NCBI GenBank assembly: GCA_008694505.1
Contig: VZDJ01000623.1
Coordinates: 16,301,754 to 16,365,753 of the forward strand
Length of the DNA: 64,000 bases
Direction: 5' to 3'
From: Cyanoderma ruficeps
Lineage: Eukaryota; Chordata; Aves; Passeriformes; Timaliidae
Each line of letters opens with the position of its first letter. Position 1 is the stretch's first letter. The notes beneath the pieces are model-generated. The model saw only the letters and a program-made list of their open reading frames with translations, did not search any database and was not told the origin of the DNA. A program made the translations under genes and the position numbers. Positions 51,885 through 61,652 of this stretch are shown here, one piece after another.

Positions 51885-52725
51885 AGAATCATAGAATGCT
51901 GGGTTGGAAGGGGACATGAAGGATTATCTGGCCCAACCTTCCTTGGCAAAAGCAAAACCACAAGTCGAGACAAGATGGCCCAGAACTTGGTACAACTAAA
52001 TCGTCAAAGTGTCCAACATTTGGGAATACACCTCTTGTCTGGGCAGATTATTCCAATGGCTGATTTTTCTGACTTTGAAAAACGTTCCTCTAGTGTAAAC
52101 CAGAATCTCCCCAGGAGTAACTTGTACCCCTCATCTTTTCCATGGCAGTCCTTGTAAAAGGAAATCTTTTTTGTAGCCAGCCGTTAAATACTGGATCGCG
52201 GTGACAAGGTCTCCCCTAAGCCTTGTTTCCTCAAGGCTGAACAAAGCAGTTCTCTCAGCCTTTCTTCACATGGCAGATTTTCAGTCCTTGGATAATCATT
52301 TTGGCTCTTTGGACCCTTTCCAGGCTGTTCACACTTTTATTTTTCGTATAGAGGGCAAAAAAATTAATATCCAGGTGTGCTCTGGAAAGCACTGAGCAGA
52401 GAGGTGTAATGATCTCTTTATCTCTGCTGACTCTTTGATGCAACCCAGGATCCTGTTGACTTTCTTTGCTGCACCACCACCCTGTTCATTCATATGGAGC
52501 TTGTGCTCACCAGAAGCTCCTGGTCCCTTTCCACAGAGCTTCTCCTCAACCAGGAGAGTATATATCCCAGCCTTGCTGCACTCCTGGATTATCTTTTGCC
52601 AGGTACAAGACCTTATACATGTTAAACTTCATAAGCTTTTCATTAGTCTACTCTTCCAGCCTATCCAAATATTCCTGCAGGGTAACTATCCCTTCTGAAA
52701 TCCTCCCTTCTTCACAGATATATCT
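51885..52725 (-). mobile_element. CR1 LINE, long antisense copy (3' end plus part of ORF2)
   Basis: The longest recent-looking CR1 here, about 840 bp. It opens at the 3' end (AGAATCATAGAATGCTGGGT, then TTGGAAGGGGACATGAAGG) and continues through ATCTCCCCAGGAGTAACTTG, GTGACAAGGTCTCCCCTAAG, TCCTCAAGGCTGAACAAAGC, TTTGATGCAACCCAGGATCC, TGTTGACTTTCTTTGCTGCA, a GTACAAGACCTTATACATGT / TAAACTTCATAAGC block and CCAGCCTATCCAAATATTCC. These are in the correct order for antisense CR1 reaching into the reverse-transcriptase ORF. Stops and indels make it inactive. The several 60-112 codon frames inside it are repeat readings. Confidence 0.93.
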
Positions 52726-55700
52726 GTAATTATAGATTGGGCAGCAGAGCTATATTTTTTTAACTGGACATAACTCAAACCATGATTTATCATGATTTGC
52801 AAACTGTTAAAAGATATCATGAGTCAGGATAAGCCAGTAGCGTTACTTCAGTCACATTGTTCTGCATGTGCAATTGCCTCTCCTTGATAGCAGCAGAGAG
52901 CTGAGGGAAGGTTGCACAAACTGGGCAAATATAAATTCTACTTGCTCCTGTTATCTCCCAGACATTAAACTTTTACAGGAATTATGTGAACCAGAAATGG
53001 TTTTTATGTATTTAAGTAACACTCAATTGATTTCATTCCTATGTGCTTGTCTGTTCATCCTTTGAATCCATGCAGACTTTTCTTGCAGATATATCTTATG
53101 ACAAGGAGTTCCACATCTTCCCTCTGTGTTATGTGGAAAACCACCTCATTTTGCTTGTCTTTAACTTCTCTTTCATCTGATATCATCTATTTCATGTACT
53201 GGAATAGACAATAAGTCATCAACCTTATTGATCTTCTTGATATAAGAGTTTTTTATGCCCCCACAAATTATAACCTTCACAATTGCCTATTCTCCCTTGC
53301 TAAAGAATTTTCTTAGTACTTCACTTTATGGAAGCATGACTATAACTGTCCCAAGAAAAGTCCATATGCAGAAATTAATTTCTAACTGGATAAATTGGTC
53401 TTGTGTTTTTTGCATCTTAACCTAAAATATAGGGGGAAAATGCACAATGTAACATTTCATTAATGTGAAGTTAAAAAGCTGATAGGACACTGAGAAATAA
53501 TATCTGGACACAGTCATGTTGGGTTTCATTGTACTGTGCTACCCCAAGCTAACGCTGCCAGAAATGTGGCATCTGCTTACTGCAAAATAAGTGACTGAAC
53601 TGGAGTTTATTTTTTAATTTTCTTTACATTTGGGAATCCATACTAAAAACCTGACTGAACCCAACTCTAGCATTGTACAAGGACTGTAAGTGAGATGGGT
53701 GTGCATCAAAACATCAAAAAAAAATTATCAGGATACACACTTTTGCTTTCTTCATACTGGTTATGAAGAGGAACCCCAGTGTGAGTTTTTCCTAACAGAT
53801 AATATTCTCTCTCTGCTGGAGTCAGTGTTCATAAGCCACGAAAATCAGGATTAATTTAAATTTGCATCACAGGTGGTGCAGAATATTGACAAAGGGATTT
53901 GAATTGCAGTTGGCTGTCAAAATGGCACATTGGTTATACAAACACAAGTGAACTCAGCATCAGTCAGTGTGGGGCGGTTTGCCAATGGTGCTAAAGTGGT
54001 GATGGCCTGCAAAAAGTCTTATGATCTTAATACTTGTATGTACCAAAAGGCACATTTACATTAAAGTTACAGATTTGGCAAAAGTAAGCGCTTAAAATTT
54101 TTAATGAAAAAAAAAGTTTTTTGGAGTTGTCTACGCAGCCTCCTGATGTAAAATTCTTTAATGATATCATCACATAACATTTTTCACTGGGTGCTTCTGT
54201 TTGATAATTGCAACAGGAATCACAGAGTTATATTTTTTCTTAATTTCAATTTTAGTTTACAAAGACTTCAGCAGCATTCCTAAAAGAATGTCAAAGACCA
54301 TTTCTTTTAAGTGTTAACATGATATATGAAGCAGTTTACATGAAACTAGTTCACCTGAACATTAAAAAGTATTGTCATGAGGTAATTTTATTACATTTTA
54401 GAAAGTGATTTAATCCTTCAATATGTCTCCTTTCTTCAGTCCACCACTGCACTGTAAGAAGCTGGAAGTAATTTTTAGCACTCCTTTAAATTATGTTATT
54501 TTTATCACTTCCTAGTGCTTTTTTCGTTATTCAAGAATAAATAGATAGTGAAGGAAGGCAGCTGGAGTCATAGTGGAAATTAAAAGATGGGCTCTGTTTC
54601 ATGCACTGTATCTACATAAACTTAAGTAAAGTGGTTAATAATTCATAACAAAAATCCATTATAAGGATTGTGCTTTTTTGTAGGTGCTGGTAATCTATAA
54701 GCAATCTTAAGACCAGGTGTATGCTAAAAAGAATGTAATGAATAGAGATAGATTTAAGAATGCTATTTCCAAACTGGGGTCACAAAATGGATAACCGCTG
54801 GTGGTGGCAGGGTATTTGAAATGTAACACAAAGGAACTTAACTCAAAAAAATATGCTTCAATATACAAGTCTATCACCTGTGCAAGAAATGTATATTTAT
54901 TCTTTGGATGAAGCTAAGCACAAGTTGTAAGTGCTGAGTCTAGTGCAAGGATCACTGCATGAAGTTTCACTGTAGTTCCTGACAGCTTTGTGAACAGGAA
55001 AATCCAGTGGTGTGGAAAGGCATGCACTCACCATAAAATGTAATGGATGTGGAAAATAAAGAGCCCTTTACTTGCAGGTATGGTTTGGGGAAAGAGAAAC
55101 CAGAAGCAGTTGTCTAACCTTTCGGTCTTGTTAAGGACATATGAAACACAATTCCTCTTTCAACAACAAGAGTTGCTTAAACCAAAGAGATAAAGCATCT
55201 CTGGAGGAGGAGGAAAGAAGAAATTTTCCTGAACCCATAGAGAAGCTGGACCAGTCAAGAAATAACGTCAAATGGAAACTTACTAATTGTTCTATAATTT
55301 TCAACTTATATTTAAACATTTTCCTTAATAGAGTAAACCAAATTCACAGTCTTTAATCTTGTTTGATTTGTAGATAAATCTGGCTCAGTAAAGCACTCCA
55401 TTCCTTTGGATCTATTGACTCTCTTAAGAGCAGGAAACAACATGATCAGAGGAAATATACAAACTTTTCATGCTTTGTATGGTATAAACCCTAAACTCAT
55501 CTTCACAAATACTGTCTTGAATTAATGAACATTTGTGCTAATCTCCTTTTGATCGTGGCAAGAAGCAACTGATAAACTTCACTAGCTTTTTGCTATAGCC
55601 TGCTCCTTGCTTTTGGGGTGTGTGTGCATTTTTACCTCTTTAAAATTAAAGTTGCATCTTCCTTTTCATGTGTTTTACAGGGTTTGATCTTCTTGACCCC

Positions 55701-56844
55701 TCAGATGAATTTCAGAGGACTCTTCATTAGTTGAGTCTTTCGGGGTTTCCATTTTGACAGTCACTCCTAAAAAAAATAATAATTTTGTGGTACTGAAATT
55801 AACAGTCTATTATATCCAGTACAATAATGACAGCAGCATGACAACTTGCAAATTAATGGTAAAATAGATTATCACCCTTTCACACTCATTTTTGAGATAT
55901 TTTGCAACATTACTTCTTTGTACAATATAAAGTCTGGAATGTGTTAAACAGCAGCATAATTTATTGCTGTTTTCCACAGACAGGATATTTTATTGAGATT
56001 CACAAGCCTTCTATACTTTGTCAAACACTTGATAGACCATTTTAAAAAGTGTTACAGATGCAATCAGCCCTTAGTAGAACCAAAAATGCTAATTCTGACC
56101 ATGTTTGTTAAACACAGATGTTGATGGCTCTCCTACACAATCTTTGCAAGTTCTCTTTTGTAGGCTAGTTTGTGCATCTTTTACAAGATATATTCTCCCA
56201 TGATTTGTTTTACTCAATTATTTTAGTATAAGGATCTTAATACTAGTTGTACTTCCCTGTCTTATGCTGGTGCTCAGAGGTTTCCATCAGAGATGGATGG
56301 TACAATACAATAAATGCTGTGGTCAATTTACTACAGGTTGTAAAAACCTTATTTGCTAAGGAGCTCATGATGGAGAGGTGAACAAATGTCACAGGGCTCT
56401 TCTATCCTCTTACACCACCAGAATTTAATTAACTATGTTTGTCTGGAAAGCAGTGTCCTTCCTCCAACACAAAATAAGTAATTTTTCTTGTTCTTTTTTT
56501 TGCTATCACAAGGGATGAACCAACAATAATAAATCATTCTCATGTCCTTGTCTGTCTCCATCAGGAAATGGAATCTTTGTGATCAAGGTAATGTTCATCC
56601 TTGGTTTCTGGAATTGTTTTGGGAATCCTGTGATTCAGTTTTGGTAGAATTCCACACTAGTCATCAGCAAATGGTCAACACTTGCCAAAACGTCGTAGTA
56701 TCATTAGGATGTAAGTGAAAAGTTAAAATTCTTCTATGATCTCAAAATGAAATTCCAGGAATACATCTGGCTATTATTTTGCCTTTAAATATGAGATAGG
56801 AGGAAGACTGTAGGATCCCATCACTGAGTTATCATGAATCATGG
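52726..56844. other. AT-rich sequence, no gene seen
   Basis: Apart from the old LINE remnant at 53.07-53.33 kb, nothing is recognised. Open frames are at most 71 codons. Confidence 0.55.
53070..53330 (-). mobile_element. Old LINE (L3/CR1-like) remnant, antisense
   Basis: AAGGAGTTCCACATCTTCC, GTGTTATGTGGAAAACCACC, TTTTGCTTGTCTTTAACTTC, TCTGATATCATCTATTTCAT and the following TGTACTGGAATAGACAATAA track the antisense wording of old amniote L3/CR1-type elements (gagttccacagg...tgtgtgaa...ttcatttggtgacccctagt...). It is strongly diverged, so confidence is moderate. Confidence 0.45.
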
Positions 56845-57150
56845 AATTATTTGAGTTGAGAGAGACTTAAAATACCACCTAGTTCCAACCCCCACTTCCA
56901 CAGGCAGGGACAACTTCCAGCAGATCAGGTTGCTCAAAGCTTTATCCAGCCTGACCCTGAGCACATCCAGGGATGTGAAGACCCCAGTCTTTCTGGACAA
57001 CCTGTTCTAGTGCCTCATCACCATCACAGGAAAGAATTTCTTCCTAATATCTCAACTATATCTACCCTATTTCTGTTAAAAGCCATTACCCCTTCTCCTA
57101 CCACTCCACATCTGTGCCAAAAGGCCCTGTCCTTCAGTGACTTTAGACAC
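56845..57150 (-). mobile_element. CR1 LINE 3' end, antisense
   Basis: Starts at the 3' terminus (ATCATGGAATTATTTGAGTT) and continues through CCACCTAGTTCCAACCCCCA, CCACAGGCAGGGACAACTTC, CAGATCAGGTTGCTCAAAGC, CCAGGGATGTGAAGACCCCA, GACAACCTGTTCTAGTGCCT, AGGAAAGAATTTCTTCCTAA and AAAGCCATTACCCCTTCTCC. Clear antisense CR1 order over about 300 bp; 5'-truncated like most CR1 copies. Confidence 0.95.
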
Positions 57151-60100
57151 TGAAAAGTGCTATATGATCTCCCTGAAATCTGCGCATCTTGAACTTATTG
57201 AGTTTTGGTTTTTCGTTTTCTGAGTGTGCTGGAGCTATCCCATTATAAAGCCTTGAATTTTTAAATTTGACCTGCATTTTTATTGGTGTTGTTGATGGCT
57301 CCAAATGGTACACTGCATCATGAGAGCTGAATGAGGATACCAAAGGGTAGTGGCAGTCTGACTACCTGTCACATCACACCCAAACTAAAGCTCTTCAAAA
57401 AATAGTAGCAACAAATTTAGGAGAAGAAAAAACAGTCATATTGGACATGTTGTAATTTCTTCTATACTCAGTGAAGCCATAGACAATTACTTTTCACTAA
57501 AAATTGTGAAGTTGTGGCCATAGTTGGATGATTCATTAGCAACATTTCCAAGGCATGCATTTTTCTGAATAATATCAGAAGTAAATCTTTCAGTATTGTA
57601 TTCACACTCTTCTTGCTCACAGTAAAATACCAAAAGATCAACCAAATACCACTAATTGGTGCATCTTGGGTCTTGTATGAGCTGAAAGGAAGTGCTTCAC
57701 AAGGTTTGGAAACTGCTTGTTCTGCTGCAAAAATTTCTCTACACTTCAACAACTAAAACCCTTATATAGATTTTGTGAAACATATTTATTACTGCTGTTA
57801 ATGGGAATGCATGAATCAAAGGAAGAAATATGCTATCTGTGAGCTGAATTTGACTTCTCTGAGTACAGTGAGATTTATGTTCCAAGGGAAATTGTTGTAT
57901 AAATTCAGACACTTTTCTCTAGTATTTATAATTTGTGTCATGCTAACATCGCACTGTGATTGTTTTTAAGAAATTCCAGTCTGCTTTACTTTGCAACTAA
58001 ATTGCTTTTATTAATTCACTCAAGCTTTCTCAGAGGATAAGTTCAAGGAAGTCTGATATACTTCAGGATCTCTTGTTAAATCTGGTCTGACCATGATGAT
58101 TAGAGTTCTGTAGCTCAAAAGGAGGTCTGCTAATGAGCATAAATGTGGCAACCCTATCTGTGAGGTCAGGAAAGAGCAAGAAGGGGAATGAGTATTTTCA
58201 AGGATCTGCACACCAGTGGATGAGATGATGATCATTTCCAGTCCAGAGCCAGCATCAGGTGTGGTCAAGTTTCCATGACACATAAACCAGCCTTTTTTAT
58301 CTTGGTGCCTGCCTGTGTGCGTCACCAGCATCCATAAGTGAACTCATCCTCTGGAGATGATGACTCTCCATCCTTGGAGATCATAGCAATTTATTGTGGA
58401 GCTCCTGAGATACTGAGGCACAAAGCAAGACAAAACTTAGAAGCCATTCCTGACAGCAGAGCACATTAGGCTGAAGTCACTGACAGATCACTGAGGAACA
58501 GGCTGTTTCCTTTACCTGAGTCAAGGATTAAATATTACCAGGGTGCATAGTGGCAGCTACTTTCTGAAGGAGCTGGTGGGAATGCTCTTTTGTAGCAGTG
58601 TTACTTTGTTCTCAGTAAATATTCCCACTTTGGGCCTCATATACAGGAAAATGAAATAAGCAGGTAAAGCTCAGATATGGTTTTCTTTCAAATTCTAGTT
58701 TATGATACAAAGATAGAACAGAATTCTGTAACTGTTGGAACATCTGAGAATTTGCTTCAGTCATGCACTTTTCTAGAATGTACTTTCTGGTTTAGATTCT
58801 CCCACTTCATAATTACAGTGCTGTTTCTCATAATTATGTAAAAATAGTGTTACTTTCATGTTCTTTTGAGTAACTTAAAAACTACATTTTTGAAATAACT
58901 GACTACTATAATTATGCAATGCACATTCTGTATATAGGAAGCTCTAGGCAAAAGGTTTTAAAATACACAGTAGTCATTGAGTTAGACTTTGTGATTTTTT
59001 TCCTTAGTAAGATGTTCCTTTTCCACTCTTGAATACTTCTGGTAAAGAATGTTAGAAAAATAAACATACCAACATGTTCTTAGTTTAAATTTTCTTGCTT
59101 GTTTATTTTATACTTTTGGGCTTCTTAAATCTGAAATTTATACACAATGTTTTGTAAATATGTCTTTCTTTTTTTTACTATTTGCATTGTGTGATGATGA
59201 AAGTATGTTCATTTTTTAGAGAAAAAAAGCTCCTAGTTTTTGAGATTACAAGAACCTAAAATGAAATCTAAGTTTAATATTAATGAACTACTTACAGAAA
59301 CAAAAACTTTGAAGATTTTAAATCTAGCTTTTAATTTCAATAGGTTAATGAATAATTATTAACTCATTGTCTTAGAAATTTGACAAAAACTTGAAGCATG
59401 AAAGTAATGATAAGAAGTAAATCCAATTGACAATTCTTACCATGTCCAGATTAGAAGATCAGTTGATCTTTTACTTTGAAAGATCGAGAAATGGACTCCA
59501 GAAATATATATCAACTTTGCCACAAAATCAGTAAATGTTTTACTGCCAAAAAAACTTCCACCCTTTTTCCAGTGGCCAAATGACGTCAGCTGCTTCTCAC
59601 TCTCACTGTATATGTCACAGGCCTCATTGTATTTCATATTTCTCTATTTTGAGAAATAATATATTGACAATATAAATTTTTAAGTATTATATTCATAGCT
59701 TGGACTCATGGGTCTGGGATTGAGAAGGAGAGGACACATTGTTCTCTAAACCAGACATATTTGTTTATAAATAAGGACTAATGCAGGATGCAGATCAGTG
59801 AGGCCCACCACTGTTCTGGACTGTGTTCATTACATCAGAGAAAGACATGGATGACACATTCTCAGTCTATAAAACCAGAACAGGTCTAAATTCACTATCC
59901 AACTGTGTGGCATGCATGTGAGATAGAAGCTGATACAGTGAAACATCTGCAGAGGGGTTTTTAACAGGGTTCTGCAAGGTGGACTGCCCTACTTGACCAG
60001 CCTGTCCTCTGCACATCAGCTACTGTCATGTTTTAATCCCATATATGTGACTACAAATAAGAAGTGGTCAGCTAAATGTAGCAATAATCCTTGAATAAGG

Positions 60101-60515
60101 ACAGCCTTCTTGTCTAAAGTGCTTCTCTGCAATAGGACTGGAGGCTGTATAATCTTCTCCTTGTTAAAGTGGTTTCAAATAATTGGTCTAGTTATAATTT
60201 ATAAACCTTCAATGCAGCCTGAAAGATGCTAGTTACAACAGAAGATGTCTTTGCTTAGATATACTGGTGCCTGTGTTGGGTTTCACATTGCATACTCATC
60301 CACATTGTCAGGTACTGCTTTAACCAGAAAGCCACAGAGCTTTCTGTCACTCTAGACAAGAATATAAATAACTGGACACAAGATGGGTAGGTTGATACAG
60401 CTGGCTATCACACACGCACCTAAGGAAAAGCATAAGCAAATCTTATGCATGTAAAAGTTTAGAGTTAATTATTAAATCTTTCTCTGATTTGCACATTCGG
60501 AAGAACATCAATGAT
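57151..60515. other. Unique AT-rich upstream flank of the receptor gene
   Basis: No repeat was recognised between the CR1 at 57.15 kb and the receptor gene. Open frames reach 103 codons (58020-58331, minus) without a domain. No other TAS2R-like frame or pseudogene was seen. Confidence 0.55.
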
Positions 60516-60563
60516 TTATCACTTATCATTTATCATTTCCAGATCTGCTATCATTTCCAGATG
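60516..60563 (+). promoter_or_regulatory. TTATC cluster and 18-bp repeat upstream of the TAS2R gene
   Basis: Three TTATC motifs (GATAA on the other strand, the core of GATA-type sites) start at 60516, 60523 and 60530, exactly 7 bp apart. They run into an 18-bp-period repeat: TATCATTTCCAGAT occurs at 60531-60544 and again at 60549-60562. The block ends about 125 bp before the start codon. A role as promoter-proximal binding sites is inference; it may simply be a short tandem repeat. Confidence 0.3.
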
Positions 60564-60686
60564 TCTTATTGTTCCTAGATATAAGGTGAGCAGGTAGGAG
60601 CTGTGACTAGTCAGATACCATCAGAACAGCTCAGCTTCCTGCTCAGCTACACAGACTAATCAGGCAGAAGTGACCAAAGCAGCAAG

Positions 60687-61652
60687 ATGTTGCCAACTCT
60701 TCTTATCGTTTCAATAAGCATTGTAGCTATTGAAGTTGTTGTTGGATTTATTGGAAATGGATTTATTACTGCTGTTAATATCATTAATTGGATCAAAAGC
60801 AAAAAAATATCTTCTGCTGATATGATCCTGATCTTTCTGAGCACATCAAGATTTATCTTGCAGGTGACAGTCCTGATGCACATCCACAGTCTCTACTTTG
60901 CAGATGTGGTAAAGCTGGCTTCAGTGTACAAGGACTTTGGTGCTGTGTGGATGTTTGTGAACCATAGCAGCTTGTGGTTCAGTACCTGGCTCTACGTACT
61001 GTACTGTGTAAAAATAATCAATATCACCCACTGGCTGCTGCTGCAAGTCAAGTGCAGAATAGCTGGGATGGTCCCATGGCTTCTTCTTGGATCGCTGGTG
61101 ATCTCTTCTCTGACTTCTTTCCCTTTACTGTGGATTACACCCAGCACTTACCTGTGCAGCTCAACTGGGAACTGCAGAGAAAATAGCACAGCTCATATCA
61201 CAGACTGGGATAGTTCACATCTCTACTTGCTGCTTCTTTACTTTGTAGGTTGCTTTTTCCCTCTAGTGCTCTCCCTGGTGACCTCAGCTCTGTTAATTAC
61301 TTCTCTGTGGAAACACAGGAGGACAATGCAATGTTACGCAGATACTTCCAGGAATGCTATGATAGATGTTCACCTAACTGCTATTAAATCCATTATTTCT
61401 TTCCTAATTCTGTATCTTTCTAGTTTTGTAGCTCAAATTCTGTTGATACTGTCGACATCTCAAAGTAAAGATGTTGTGAAAGTTGCAGTATCCTTAGTTG
61501 TAGCTGGGGCGTATCCTTCCATGCACTCAATTATCCTGATCATAGTCAATTCAAAACTGAAATTGGCATTTAGGAAGCTTTTCCTGCATTTTAAGTGCCA
61601 TTTGGAAGATAAGCCTCCAAGTCCCAGACTTGAGAGAAACACTCTCCAGTAA
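60687..61652 (+). CDS. TAS2R: Bitter taste receptor, TAS2R family, intact single exon
   Basis: A 321-residue seven-transmembrane G-protein-coupled receptor that in this family sits in the plasma membrane of taste and other chemosensory cells and binds bitter compounds. Visible features: TM1 about residues 5-28 with GNGF (23-26); TM2 signature LIFLSTSRF (48-56); TM3 signature SLWFSTWLYVLYCVKI (95-110) with Asn92 just before it; TM4 about 125-148; a second extracellular loop about 149-178 holding an N-glycosylation sequon at Asn166, as is usual in TAS2Rs; TM5 ending ALLITSLWKH (201-210); TM6 HLTAIKSIISFLILY (229-243); TM7 YPSMHS (276-281) and SKLKLAF (289-295). Length and lack of introns fit the family (about 300-330 aa). 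The start is the first ATG after an in-frame TAA ten codons upstream (60657), with A at -3; the stop is TAA. No frameshift or internal stop. The SSAD...LSTSR wording resembles avian TAS2R40/TAS2R7-like receptors, but the subfamily cannot be fixed by eye. No second copy is seen in the window. Confidence 0.95.
   Translation: MLPTLLIVSISIVAIEVVVGFIGNGFITAVNIINWIKSKKISSADMILIFLSTSRFILQVTVLMHIHSLYFADVVKLASVYKDFGAVWMFVNHSSLWFSTWLYVLYCVKIINITHWLLLQVKCRIAGMVPWLLLGSLVISSLTSFPLLWITPSTYLCSSTGNCRENSTAHITDWDSSHLYLLLLYFVGCFFPLVLSLVTSALLITSLWKHRRTMQCYADTSRNAMIDVHLTAIKSIISFLILYLSSFVAQILLILSTSQSKDVVKVAVSLVVAGAYPSMHSIILIIVNSKLKLAFRKLFLHFKCHLEDKPPSPRLERNTLQ

Noticed and set aside
51819..52729. Several frames of 60-112 codons on both strands
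   Set aside because: They lie inside the antisense CR1 copy; their words are CR1 sequence.
58020..58331. 103-codon minus-strand frame upstream of the receptor
   Set aside because: No domain, signal peptide or TAS2R similarity; not an unusual length in this much sequence.
60656..60883. Minus-strand frame opposite the 5' end of the TAS2R
   Set aside because: Shadow of the receptor coding sequence; the same holds for frames at 60974-61186 (+) and 61460-61642 (-).
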